64,000 nucleotides of DNA from Ophioderma brevispina (Eukaryota > Echinodermata > Ophiuroidea > Amphilepidida > Ophiodermatidae), in NCBI GenBank assembly GCA_023653785.1, contig JAMKCH010002864.1, positions 1 to 64,000 of the forward strand, given 5' to 3'. A program made the translations under genes and the position numbers. This document shows positions 1 to 11,425 of this stretch, piece by piece. Under the pieces are notes generated by a model. That model was not told the DNA's origin and did not search any database. It saw only the letters and a program-made list of their open reading frames with translations. Every line of letters starts with the position of its first letter. Position 1 is the stretch's first letter.

Positions 1-350
1 TGATATACAACATATAAAACACCAGAAATGCAAACAAATACATCACAACAAAACCCTCACTAAACCTAAATAAGTAACAGTAAAATACTCTGGTCCCCAA
101 AATAGGAGAACCACACTTGTAACAGTATCATAAACTCTAAAACCATTAATGATTTAAATTTAATCTAAACAAGAGTTAATTAATAAATATTAAATTGAAC
201 TTTTTTTGTTATCAGCCATAAACATGTCATCAGTATTATTCCCCTCAATTTCTATGTTGACCACTCAATAATTGGCAATACCTTTTTATCCTCCTCTTTC
301 ATCGTTTCTTACTGGTTAGCCACGTCACCATGTTCTTGCCCCTGATCTTG
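1..350. other. AT-rich non-coding stretch
   Basis: I see no exon, repeat family or RNA here. The sequence is A/T-rich with short poly-T and poly-A runs and stops in all frames. Confidence 0.5.
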
Positions 351-379
351 TTAAAAACAATAATTGTCAATGTCCTCGT

Positions 380-655
380 CGTGTATCGTCTGTTTGTTTG
401 TTTGTCATGTTGTCCATAATAACTTATAATCATAATCATTTATACTTTGGTGGGGTCATGTGCAAAGTCCATAAGACTATTACTGGCCTCCCTGCATTTG
501 ATATCATGCCATTTCAAACCTTCTGTATATTATTTTTCCCCTCTCTAAAATATGTCGATATTTTTCCAATATAACTGTAAATTAATTGTATCATTATGTA
601 ATGGATTGGCTAATGCATAATGCTAATAAAACTAATTTGAATTGAATTGAAAAAA
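380..655 (+). mobile_element. 3' tail of a non-LTR retrotransposon (candidate)
   Basis: The stretch ends in AATAAAACTAATTTG followed by repeated TTGAA (TTGAATTGAATTGAAAA, near 625-653). An AATAAA signal followed by a short-unit TTGAA-type tail is typical of the 3' ends of CR1/L2/Jockey-type LINEs in invertebrates. No reverse transcriptase codons remain upstream, so only the tail supports the call. It could also be the 3' end of an unrelated transcript. Confidence 0.4.
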
Positions 656-3600
656 GAATGATTACTTCGTTCTGATAAATGTGAGGCTAAACTATTGATG
701 TACACACTTCCGTCATTCAGCTTGAAACATCTGGAGGTCTATACTTTCTCATCAAAATGACATTTCTTCGAAAAAGCACACAGGAACCTTTTTGAGCTTC
801 CTGTGATGGGCAATGGACCTTTCAATAAATTCAGTGAGTTTGTGGATCTTTTCTTTGCCTCCCGATCGCTGGTTTTTTTGTGATGCGGATCAGAATTACA
901 ATCTATAACTCCACCTAATACTGAACTGTTATTAATACTTGAAGAAAAGGTATAATCCCCAAATCTAGAAGATGTCAGTCTTTTCTTTTGGTTTCTTTTG
1001 GTGGTTTGTTTTTTTGTTTTTTTTTTTTTTCTTTGTTTGTGTGATTTCAACTAAAGAAGTTATCTCTCTTGGAGATGGTTTACTAATAGCCTTGGAATGG
1101 CACAGGCAGGGAAAAGATTATTTTCCGCTTCACATTCATCCTTGACACAAGGCTTTGTGGATACCAATTGGATTCTGTTATTACTTTAACTCCAGCTAAG
1201 TCATTTCCCAGTAGCCTGGACACACCGGCGATTGGCAATTTGACCTAACCCTTATAGTGACGGTTCCAGAAACTAGGTCTGATTTCAAGTTAATTTGATG
1301 GAGTGGCACTTTTGGAAAAACTCCATCCACACACCTTTAATCGTACATCAGTCTGTGTTGACGAATTTTTTTGAAAAGGGTTGCATCTTCCGAACTAATA
1401 AGTTGAGCAAAACTGTGTCACGCATGACAGTGATGGGTCGTGGATTAGTTTCATCATCTGTGAGGGGAGACATGTCTGGTATGACAAAAGGTTTGAATTC
1501 TTAACTCAATTCTCAACTTGTTTTGACATGTTTGTTTTGGCATTTCTTTGGTTTGTCTTTCTGGTACTATGCATGCATTAGGTTTATCATGTAATTCCAC
1601 ACTGTGAAACCAACTAAGGTGCCCTTTTTTTGCATACGTGCAAGGTGGTAGTGACTGGTCCAGATTAGAGGCCCTCCCTGAACTTGATTCATATTTTTCA
1701 CTAGTTTGGTTTTACTATAAGATCGGATTTGTTTTTCCACACTTCCGTAGGTTTGTTGTGTGGGGGGTGAGGGGATGCTATTCTGCCACGGTTTCGTGGA
1801 AAATTTGCTTTGCGAGGTAGATCAATTTAGAGTGAGTGCCATAGTCCAACTTGGTTGGCCATTTTAATTTTGTGGCACTTTTCTCGAAGTGCATGAAATA
1901 TTATCCACTTCACTTTCATAAATTTGGGTACAAGCCTAATGTGACGGGCTACATCAAAAACCAGACGGCAGTAGATATTCACTCTTTTCTTTGTTGCAAA
2001 ACTAAATTTTTCTTAGTTCAATTGCAATTTCTATTTCCTTTCTGTCTAACCTCCTTATATGCCTGTATATTTTGGTTTCCAATTTCTATTGGATTCTCTC
2101 CTTGGATTCTATTGTTCATGTTCTCTAACTCTAATCTCTCTTCTTCTCTGCCTTGAATCTTCATTTGTTCCACTTAAATGATTGATCCCAAACTTCATCG
2201 TTTACCCATGTGTTTGGATTATCAAGTTCTTGATAATTTGTTTCCTAGTTATGGTTGACACTGACTCAATTAAGTTTGAAATTCCAAAGATTACCTTTCT
2301 TAATGGTCAAACATACCAGTCAGGCTTTTAATTTGAAAAATTTTACAACAAAATTGGTAATTACCAAATGACTCATACAGTTAACAAAATTTTTCAAAAA
2401 CAATTGTGCTACAAAAAAAATTTTTACGAATTTGTTTCCCAGACGAGCCCCCAATTTTCTGTACGAAACGTTACTTCAACCTCCCGTGGTTCTAAAACAA
2501 AATTCACAATACTAATTTGTAAGAAGATTGACTTGACCAAGCTGTAAATTCAAAGTAATGATTTAATACATAAATGAAATCTAATCAATCACGAAATACA
2601 AAATTAACAATTTAACAATGCACCAAAATTATTATTTCTTCTTACTATTTAAAAAAAAATCAAAATTAAACACACACATCTCATAAATTATACAGTTCTC
2701 AAAGTTCTTGTTGGGTGCGCACCAGGGTTTTGTAGAACTCAGGTGAACATAATCTTGGAGACCACAATTTATTGCTGGACAGTTCAACGTCGCGTTATCG
2801 CAAAGTCCTTTTTCGTTAGACGGCCGATAATTTGTAAACTGTAGACTTGAAACTACTGGAAGGTATAAACTGCAGTTGGCGTAACAATAGTCCAAAAGCG
2901 TACTCAGTGCATTAAGGTGAACTCTTGGTAGAGGCAGCACTGTCTTAAAGAGACACAATCCTGCTGGAATTCTAATGTTAACCTTTGTTTTTCAAAGGCA
3001 CACAAATTTGGGCAGCTATGACAATTCTAGCAACTTTCCAGAATTGTCTAAATAACATCAGATTATATATCAAATGTTAGGAAAGTTCTCCATTCGTTTG
3101 AGAGAGTTCTACACTCGGTGAAATCTCTGTCAACTGGCAAGGAGAAAGGACTTGCAACAGGAATTTGCATTAACAAAATTTCCCATGAGGAAACAAAAAC
3201 ACGCGGAGACAGGACAAACATTTCGTCATCTTTCGTTCGCGAAACGTTTTAAAGGAAGTCCCCACCTGTGCTCGAAGTTTTGACATGCAAGTACAACAAA
3301 GTCTTTGTTGATTCACACAGGTGTGCAATCTTGCTTCTTATAGGTTAACAAAGAACCTCTATCCAGTTCTTAGAATGAAAAAGATAAGACACTGTGCTCA
3401 TATTGTCTTCTGCTGCAACATCTATGGACATGTCTTTTCAGGGAAGTTTCACACACTAGCCCATTTAGAACTAGGTCAATCAGATAAGTCATGCTTATTG
3501 ACAACACATTGTAAGTTTCATATTTTCCAGTCTCCCTCATCATTTATCTGATTAATTTCAACATGATTACTTAATACAATACAGTATGTCACCAAAATAT
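656..3600. other. unassigned region
   Basis: No conserved exon, repeat pair or RNA was recognised. Open frames here (for example 739-1050 on the - strand, rich in lysine because of a poly-T tract near 1010-1032) have low-complexity composition and no splice context. Nothing can be supported beyond AT-rich intergenic or intronic DNA. Confidence 0.5.
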
Positions 3601-3637
3601 CTATCCACTATCTATATATAGACTACCTATACGCACC

Positions 3638-3686
3638 CTATATATATATTATATATATATATATATATATAATAATATATATATAT
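3638..3686. repeat. (TA)n microsatellite
   Basis: An almost uninterrupted run of alternating T and A with a few TAA interruptions. Confidence 0.9.
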
Positions 3687-4827
3687 CGTCGCTGGCGGGA
3701 AGAAAACCTCAATGTAACCTCAGAGGTCAAAATGCAAACCACATGTGGTAAAAGTGGCCCCAGTGCATATATAAAACCCTTATGTGCATTTTGGTCAACA
3801 TCGGGTTTCGTTTGAATTTCAGCCAAAATGATAGTAAATCATATGGCAGTTATTTCAGAATCTGGGTAAATAATATCTAATATATTAGAAAAAGTAAAAC
3901 CTTTTCTAAAAATCTTTGATTCTTCTCAAACAGAAAAGCAAGTTTCACATCCCTGAAGAATTTACAGTGATCTAGCATGTTTTGCGACACAATTCAAAGC
4001 ATTTAGACGGGAATTCAGGCCATTGTACTTTAGGCTTGTAGTAAGAGATTGATCTGCAAGTGAAAGATGGATTAGCGGGATTAGCAATTGGTCTGTGAGT
4101 GATGGAACACATGCTTTTCAGGTTGGTAAATGCTGGCAAGTAATGTCAGCATCTTGTTCCAGAAATTGCCACCAAAACGCACCCCCGGAACTCTTCCTGT
4201 TTTTACTGTTTTTACAGAATGTAACATCCAAATTGTTTGCAAACTGGTGGAAGTGATATGTCGTAAGGGTCCTTTTCATTAGTGTCATTTTTTTTCCTGC
4301 CCTTATGCTCCTTTAATCGGTAAAACTACCTGAAGCGGTAAAAAACATCACAGCGTTAAAATATAGTACAGAACAGCGCTTCAAAATCAACCAACGGTTG
4401 CGCCCGGTCTTCCGGTTGGAATGGTTTCTATTGTTCTAAACACCGTTCAACCGGCATGAACCAACAGTTGAAAGCGGCTGGTAAGTTTTGAATCCGCCTC
4501 TTAACAATTTGAATTAGAGAATAAAGGTATGATTTGGGAACCGGTACTCTCTTTACGACGAATTGAAACCGGCGACACCATTATTTTTGCGTGGAAGAAC
4601 TCGGCCGTTATTCTCATTTTTAAACAGCAATTATCGTTTAAGGTCATCTTTAACCCAATTTCGCGAAAGGACTGCCATCACCCAGTGAGAACAATCGAAC
4701 AACCCGATGAACGCAACGATCATACGCAACGAGACCGCAACGTTGGCAGGCGAGCGCGAAAGTAGCAAAACGTAGTATAATGCGAGCGCTTCAACCTAAA
4801 AATAACTTCAATACGCAGCGCGTACTA

Positions 4828-4858
4828 CCTGGGTTCAATTAATCGAATTGAACCCGGG
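4828..4858. repeat. short perfect-loop hairpin
   Basis: CCTGGGTTCAATT pairs with AATTGAACCCGGG around the loop AATCG: a 13-bp stem with one mismatch. The surrounding 3.7-5.5 kb has no recognised gene. The GGGTTCAATTAATC part superficially recalls a tRNA T-arm, but no other arm is present. Confidence 0.7.
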
Positions 4859-5534
4859 CATCAGCCAATGAAATTGCTTACATTTTCACAGCTGTTTAAG
4901 AATGATTTTTTTTTATTATTTTGATTCCGATTATGGTCATGGAAATGCATAATTTTGACATTTTTGGAGAAAAAAAGTGAAAATTGTTGATATATGAGAG
5001 ACTATAGTCCCAAAGGGTTACAATGTCGTATATTATTACTGTCAGAGAGGTTTTATGCCCATAACACTTAAATATCATAGGAAACCATATAAAAGTGTAC
5101 CTTTCCTCAAAGGAAATTATCCACTGAATCTAAACATGGCCTTAGAACGTTGTTAGAACCAACCATTTTAGAAAAAAAATCAAAAGACACATAATACACG
5201 TGTTAAAAATAATAACTTGAGTACAAAGGTATTTTGCGTATTTATTTTCGTGATCCACCGATAATATATTAATGGTTATTGATTGATTCATTTTTGATAC
5301 AAATCGGAATAGCAATTTTAGTACCAGCACAAATCGAACGTTTGAACTATTTTTATTTCTATCTACTATTCAGGACCACTATCCGAATAATGTTTTCGAT
5401 TCCTTTTCGGGAGGAAACGCATTTCCCCCGTTCAGAAGAAGTGATAACGACCCGGTCGCGTCGTTGCTTGTCGTTGTTGTGGGCCATGTGGGCCGCCAGC
5501 CGTAGCTGGCAGGACCACTTAGCAGTCCGTTGTG

Positions 5535-5572
5535 CGTGTGTATGTGTGTATGTGTGTATATGTGTGTGTCAC
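5535..5572. repeat. (GT)n/(GTAT)n microsatellite
   Basis: A run of GTGTGTATGTGTGTATGTG type. It is mirrored by an (AC)n run at about 5993-6040 on the far side of the AGGTCA repeats, so the two microsatellites bracket that block in inverted orientation. Confidence 0.85.
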
Positions 5573-5591
5573 TAAAATGTTATTTTTTTTA

Positions 5592-5876
5592 ATTGACCTC
5601 AATTGAAAAGTTGGAGTTCAATTGGAACCAAACTTGTGTCATAGGTACAGCATGGGATCCCTCATATGTTGATGAGGTCAAAAGTCATGTGCCAAGGTCA
5701 AAGGTCATGTGAGGACAAGTTGAAAATAGGATAAAAATGTAAAATTGACCTACATTGAGAAGTTGAAGTTCAAACTTGAGGCATAGGTGCAATATGGATT
5801 CCTCATTTGTAGATGAGGTCAAATGTCACGTGCCAAGGTCAAAGGTCATGTGAGGTCAAGTTGTAAGATAGGCTGG
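5592..5876 (+). repeat. AGGTCA-rich tandem repeat, about 2 copies
   Basis: Two copies of a unit of about 145 bp that starts AATTGACCT, passes through GAAGTTCAA and CCTCAT.TGT.GATGAGG, and ends AAGGTCATGTGAGG.CAAGTTG. Each copy holds AGGTCAAAGGTCA (5695-5707 and 5836-5848), a direct repeat of the nuclear-receptor half-site spaced by one base. The same family recurs at 45747-46135 and, inverted, at 61795-61930. Confidence 0.85.
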
Positions 5877-5992
5877 GCGGACCACAGCTTATATTGAATA
5901 TAGCGAGCTCGAAAGCCGAGAGCCGCGAAATTCTATAGTTTCCTTAGTGATAGCGCGTATGGTCTAATTACCTCGACCCCTATTCGGTATAC

Positions 5993-6040
5993 ACACGCAC
6001 ACACACACACGTACACACTACACATAGACACACGACAACA
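5993..6040. repeat. (AC)n microsatellite
   Basis: ACACACGCACACACACACACGTACACAC-type run between the AGGTCA block and the inverted-repeat element that follows. Confidence 0.85.
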
Positions 6041-6041
6041 C

Positions 6042-6724
6042 AGGGACAGAATAAGACAACCAATTTACGCATCTGACGTAGTTTGACGGTGAAGAACAAA
6101 TGTCGGCGTAAAGAATAATCTGTGAACATTCAAAACTATTACAACATAAAGTTTACTTACGTGAATTATTGTGTCCGTGAGTCGAAAAACCGACTCAAAT
6201 AGGTTATTTTTTGACATTTTAAATCATATTTTGTTCGAACAAACTCCGCCCTTACTATACATTCAAACCAATCACAATCCGCGCCCCGTTGATTGACAAA
6301 TCTTGACATACGCGCAATTAAACTATCCCACAGCCTCGGCTCTGTCTTCGGATTCAGGGCACAGTAGGTTCAATTAACATAAAATCAAACTTATTTATTT
6401 GAAATTGCACTCACCAACACCATGCATCCAATGTATATACAAAACAAATAAAAAAACTAAAATCCAAATCCTAAAAAAAAAAAATCTGGCTGGGCCCTCC
6501 TTGCATCCTTGGGCATCGGTCCTTTTAATACTGCGCTGCTACCTTTTTGACCCCAATGGCCGCCCATACGCCCTCATACGAACCTACCTGTCCACTGATT
6601 AACAAAATTCAAAATATCAAAATGACTCAGAGGGATATTAGGCTCCATTACCAGTCGTTTATACCACAGACCCTGGGAGGGTCTAACGCGCAATTGGTCA
6701 CCTAATTCTGTCCCTGACTATACC
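6042..6724. mobile_element. terminal-inverted-repeat element, copy A (split by an insertion)
   Basis: The left end reads CAGGGACAGAATAAGACAAC and the right end reads CACCTAATTCTGTCCCTG, its reverse complement apart from a few changes. The interior 6062-6310 matches 54730-54775 plus 55490-55690 in copy B (for example AAGAATAATCTG, CCGACTCAAATAGG and CATTCAAACCAATCA in the same order). It encodes nothing, so it is a non-autonomous DNA element. Its right end is interrupted at 6320-6685 by a separate insertion. Confidence 0.8.
6320..6685 (-). mobile_element. insertion with 10-bp target duplication
   Basis: Copy B of the host element reads straight through ACGCGCAATTGGGCACC. Copy A has ACGCGCAATT at 6310-6319, then 366 extra bases, then ACGCGCAATT again at 6686-6695. 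This is the footprint of an insertion with a 10-bp target-site duplication. Read on the - strand it begins TAGACCCTCCCAGGG and contains a TTTTTATTTG-type stretch and AATAAATAAG toward the other end, which suits a retroposed element (SINE or processed copy), but I do not recognise the family. Confidence 0.75.
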
Positions 6725-6779
6725 CACATAGTTTTCTTCAAATTAAGGCAATCAGGGGTGCATGCAGTCCTCCCAATAG

Positions 6780-7090
6780 AAACCCCTGAAAGCCATCTTA
6801 CGCTAATTGGGAGAACATTTTGTACATATTATACTGTTAAACAAATTGTAAATTATATAAATTTGAAGTGTTTATTACCATTGTTTTCATTCTTGTTACA
6901 TTATTATGTATAAAACTGATAATTTGATATTCTATATTATCATTTCTCTTTACAACATCATTCTGTATATTATAATTATCATTCTGTTTGTGTATACTAT
7001 AATTATACAACATTATAATTACTGTTACAATTTTATATTATTGATGTTTGATTGATTGACAAATAAAATCTGAAATTTGATATGTATGAT
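6780..7090 (+). other. AT-rich tract ending in an AATAAA motif
   Basis: A very AT-rich stretch with repeated CATTATAATTA and TCATTCTGT, ending GACAAATAAAATCTGAAATTTG near 7058-7080. The ending resembles a polyadenylation signal at the end of a transcript or a LINE tail. No coding sequence is seen upstream. Confidence 0.35.
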
Positions 7091-7218
7091 GCTGAAAGTT
7101 TTCACTGTAAGTTCTGCGAGTCATAGGTTACACGTGCTGAAGTGCGAGATCTGAATCCTATATTACTACATGCGTTTCGTTGTGCTTTGACGTATACGAT
7201 ACATGTAGAGCTGATATT

Positions 7219-8767
7219 TGGCACGTGTATCGCAAGCCATAAAGGCCAAACGTATTGCCGCAACGCGTTGCGAGAAAGTAGCAACGCGTTGCGTCATTTT
7301 GGCAACGCGTTGCGATGTTGGCCAATCAAAATGATGAATTTCTGTGACGTATTTAAAAAAAATAGACCACAACGCATTGCTAGATACTTTGAAACGCGTT
7401 GCAAACCTCCACAACGCGTTGCGAGCTTCACAACGCGTTGCGAGCTTCACAACGCGTTGCAAGCTTCACAACGCGTTACGAAGGTCCACAAGCCATAAGG
7501 GTCATAACGTATTGCCGCAACGCGTTGCCGAAATGTCGCAACGCGTTGCTACTTTATCACAACGCGTTGCGACATTTCGGCAACGCGTTGCGGGGTAGGC
7601 CAATTAAAATCATGAATTTTTGTGACGTATTTCAAAAAATATAATTCTCACAACGCGTTGCGAGCTTCACAACGCGTTGCAAGCTTCACAACGCGTTACG
7701 GCAATACGTTATTGACCATTCATACCTTCACAACCGTACAAGTTGTAAAGCGTTGTGAAGGCTTGCGGCGCGTTGTGAAGGCTTGCAAACGCGTTGTGAA
7801 GGCCATAAGGGTCATAACGTATTGCCGCAACGCGTTGTGAGAAAGGTCACAACGCGTTGCGACATTTCGGCAACGCGTTGCGGGTGTTGTCGGCCATATT
7901 AAAATCATGAATTTTTGTGACGTATTTCAAAAAATAATTCTCACAACGCGTTTAGCGACTTCACAACGCGTTTTTAGAAAGTCACAACGCGTTACGGCAA
8001 TACGTTATGACCCTGTACCTTCAAAACGCGTACAAAGGTTTACAACGTGTTGTGTGAAGCTCGCAACGCGTTTGAGGCTTGCAACGCGTTGTGAAGGCCA
8101 TAAGGGTCTAACGTATTGCCGAAAACGCGTGTGGATATATTTTTTGGAAATACGTTCAAAGAACTTCATGATTTTGATTGGCCGACGCCGGAACGCGTTG
8201 GGCGAAAGTCGCAACGCGTTGATAATTTATCACAACGCGTTGCGGCAAACCGTTTGGACCCTTATGGCTTGTGGACCTCGCACGCGTTGTTGTAAATCGC
8301 CACGCGTGGTGAAGCTCGCCACGCGGTGAGTTTCACAACGCGTTGGTAGATACTTTGCAACGCTTGTCGGTCATCTTTGAAATACGGCACAGAAATTGTT
8401 CATTCTAATTGGCCGACCGGGCAAACGCGTTGCCGAAATGTCGCAACGCGTTGCTATTTGTCGCCAAACGCGTTGCGGCAATACGTTATGACCCTTAGGC
8501 CTTGTGGACCTTCGCAACGCCTTGTAAATCGCGCATCGCGTTGTGAAGCTCGCAACGCGTGAGTTTCCACGTGCTAGATACTTTGCAAAAGCGTTGTCGG
8601 TCTATCTTTTGAAATACGTCCACAGAATTGATCATTCTAATTGGCGGACACTTTGCAAACGCGTTGCACTGAAATGTCGCAACGCGTTGCTACCTTGTCG
8701 CTAAAAAAAAACGCGTTGCGGCCATACGGTATGGGCCTTTATGGCTTGCGTATTACACGTGTGGGGA
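7219..8767. mobile_element. foldback-type element made of CAACGCGTTG palindromes
   Basis: The ends are inverted repeats: CGCAAGCCATAAAGGCC at about 7230 and GGCCTTTATGGCTTGCG at about 8740, each with CACGTGTA just outside. The interior is dozens of copies of the 10-bp palindrome CAACGCGTTG separated by about 10-15 bases. They are arranged in higher-order units of roughly 250-310 bp that begin CATAAGGGTCATAACGTATTG (7235, 7491, 7803, 8099). After about 8125 the units run in the opposite direction (GGCAATACGTTATGACCC at about 8476), so the two halves are reverse complements. Each unit carries one non-palindromic spacer, CCAAT...TGACGTATTTC. The distal half is rich in one-base deletions. Open frames through it (NALR and QRVA repeats) only translate the palindrome. 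Confidence 0.85.
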
Positions 8768-8835
8768 AACGACACTAATGGGAGTTGTTTTCGTTTCGAA
8801 GTAACCCAGCAGGTCTCCTGGTGCTAGGTTTTTAA

Positions 8836-9360
8836 GATGGGGGGGGGGCGGGCACACGAAGCGCCGGCGTTGGGATGGTCGGGGGCGGCAGTGGCGGCGC
8901 CATTGAAGAGGGGCAATCACCCCATTTTTCTTTGCCCCCCCCCCCCCAACCGCCCCACCACCCGCCGGAAACGAAAAAAAAAAAATGATGGTTTTTAGCA
9001 AAAATCAGCGATTTTGGGCCTAAATTTGTTAACAATCAAAAAAATTTGGAATTTAACTACCCCCCCCCAAAAAAAAAAACTTTTCCCCCTGTTTTCTGGC
9101 GACCGGTAAACAAATTGGGGGCAACAGGCGATCAGTACAATACGCGAGTCGGTACATTACAAATAGTGCCACCCCCCTCCCCCCCCCCCCCCCCCATTAT
9201 CAACAAAACCCATTTGGCCCAAATGCATCAGGTTGGGCCAGGTCTGTATTGTATATCCCTACGAGTTTTTGCCACTTCAGGAAATGGACAAAAAATCAAG
9301 GAGCGGACCCCTGCCTTAAATAAGGGGGAAATATTAAAAAAAAAAAAAAAAACAACGCTA
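8836..9360. repeat. homopolymer-rich low-complexity block
   Basis: Runs of G at 8838-8847, C at 8935-8947 and 9177-9195, and A at 8977-8985 and 9338-9351 alternate with short unique sequence. No gene is visible; the open frames are proline/glycine or lysine artefacts of the runs. Long C and G runs are places where assembled length is unreliable. Confidence 0.7.
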
Positions 9361-9399
9361 CCTCCTTTCTGCGGTGATAGTTAATGTTGGTTGCACTTC

Positions 9400-11110
9400 G
9401 AAAAGGGGCGTTAGGGATATACATAATTATACAAACATTAGCATTCTGTTTGTATATCCTAAATCCCATTTTTTGCCACTTTTCAAAAATCACGAGGCAG
9501 GCCCGTCTTCGACAGCTTCGTATGCTCTTGGACAATCATATTAACAAGCTTCATCAGAATGGTGGTAGATGACCCAATCGTCTGCTTACAAATTCACCGA
9601 AAAGTGCGCAATCAGAAGTGGGAATCAGCACAATACTGTGTGCAGTATCAAATAGGTTCATTATATGGCTACAATTTCCGTTTCGCATGTGTTTATTTCA
9701 GGTTGCGAGCATTAGTGTAAGAGTATGTTACCTAAACGATTTATCTTTGTAAAAGATAAATATGCACTTTTGTAAATGCTGTAATTTTTAAAGACGATGT
9801 TAGTATTTTAACCTGAAAGCACACTGCACAACATACAGATACACCCGTAGTTCAAACGGGTTTAAAATTTATAATACTAAACCTTTATCAAGGTGATTTA
9901 GGTTGCCTTTAAAAGACAGTAAACGTATGGTATCCACGGAAGCCTACCGGCTTGCCAGTAGGAAAACGTAAAGTTACAAATTTTATTTGTTAAGATTAAA
10001 CCAACCAAGATTATAAAAGCATGGCTGCGAAGGAGAGCACAACATCTGACACATGGACCAAAGACAAAGGGCCAATCTAACGGAGCGAAGATCCAGATCC
10101 GATGCGCATGACCGAGATCCAGATCACAGATCCAGATTATGGGAGACCGTTAAGAACTCTACACGGCGGCGCAGTGAGTGCGAAAGACCGGCGACCTTTC
10201 GAAGCGAAAAATGTACAAATGCCTCGCGAACCTTGGTGATCGAAATAATTTACGCGAATCTAAAAGTACGCGCTAAAGTGCCAGCGACACTAACCAAGCG
10301 TGTCCACACCATGTACGCGTTGCAGATCTGGATCAAGTTTGGCATGCCCGTGTAGACGCAAACTGGATATGAGATCTGGATCCGATCTTGATCTGTGCTG
10401 CGTGTAGATTGCCCCACAAATAGCCTGGCGGGACTATACCAAACAATGACACGAGTCATACCAAAGTGGCTAACCCAATAACTACTCCAACATGGAAGAA
10501 ATAGGTACGAAGGAAGAACATCGACCCACTTGTCTTTGAACGATCTATCTGCCTCCCCATAAAGCAATGTTATATATCTCTCAATGCTTTCCGAGGATGA
10601 TCCTAATCGATTTTCTCGCTCGAGAAAATTTGCAGTTAGGTCGTTGCTTCCTCTACCTCTCTTATTCCCCTTACCCTGCTCTCCCCCGAATTGTCTTATT
10701 GGTAAAGATTCCGGGTCATCATGAATCAGCGAATCAGCAGCGATTGAATGCTGCGAAGTAACTACTCAAAATATGCGGCTTACATGGAAACCGCCAACAC
10801 CGCCCGAAAACCCATGGCTCGTAGGAAAAAAAGGACGGACTATAGCTGCAAATGCAGGACTACAGCTAGGGGTATACCAATTCACAAAAATCAAGTTCTA
10901 GTCCGCTAGGGGTACACATTCAGTTGTGGTTGTGGACTGGTTCGATGATCCTGATTCAAATAACCCCCCCCCCCCTAAGTGTGTATTTTTCTTGCAGTAG
11001 CCCAAGTGTCATTCTTTTGATATTGGCTATTTTAACGTTATCTTTTTCAGTATTGAAACAGGTCCGCAAGGGGTAAAATTAACTGCAAATATTCTTCAAT
11101 GCTTTCAATA
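9400..11110. other. unassigned region with GATCCAGATC motifs
   Basis: No gene recognised. Between 10085 and 10140 GATCCAGATC-like motifs occur four times, and between 10323 and 10400 the reverse form GATCTGGATC occurs twice, giving a loose inverted arrangement about 320 bp across. A C-run lies at about 10964-10974. Confidence 0.4.
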
Positions 11111-11114
11111 AATT

Positions 11115-11425
11115 TTTATTTGGTCATCATAGAATACAGCAAAACAATGTGTTCTCTACTTGATATGAAAGCCGGGCACTTGCACATACCCCAATCACGT
11201 ACGGGAAACAAACTTGCGGTTTGATGGTAGACGCAATAAGCATGTTGCAAAGCCCTATTCAATACATGTGCTAATATTGATGGCTTAACCAATAAACCGG
11301 CGGGTTTTTGTTTATTCTTGGGACTGGAATGGATTTGAGGGCTCAAAATTCAGGACGTCGATAATGAGAAAATACGGCCTGCATCTAATATCAAAATCGT
11401 ACTACTCCGGGTAAATCAGGGGGTC
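11115..11425 (-). mobile_element. short element of the TTAAAGGTG family (family 5)
   Basis: It shares GTTCTCTACTTGATATGA, GCACTTGCACATAC, CAAAGCCCTATTCAATAC and GGATTTGAGGGCTCAAA in order with the better copy at 58556-58839, whose strand is opposite. Its termini have decayed. The 76-residue open frame over it (11116-11346, - strand) is a by-product. Confidence 0.65.

Noticed and set aside
4828..4858. tRNA T-arm-like GGTTCAATTAATC
   Set aside because: No acceptor, D or anticodon arms flank it; it is a simple hairpin.
7142..8562. Several overlapping open frames with NALR and QRVA repeats, superficially a repeat protein or CRISPR-like array
   Set aside because: They translate the palindrome CAACGCGTTG in all frames. 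Spacers are not unique sequences of constant length, and the array is inverted about its centre.
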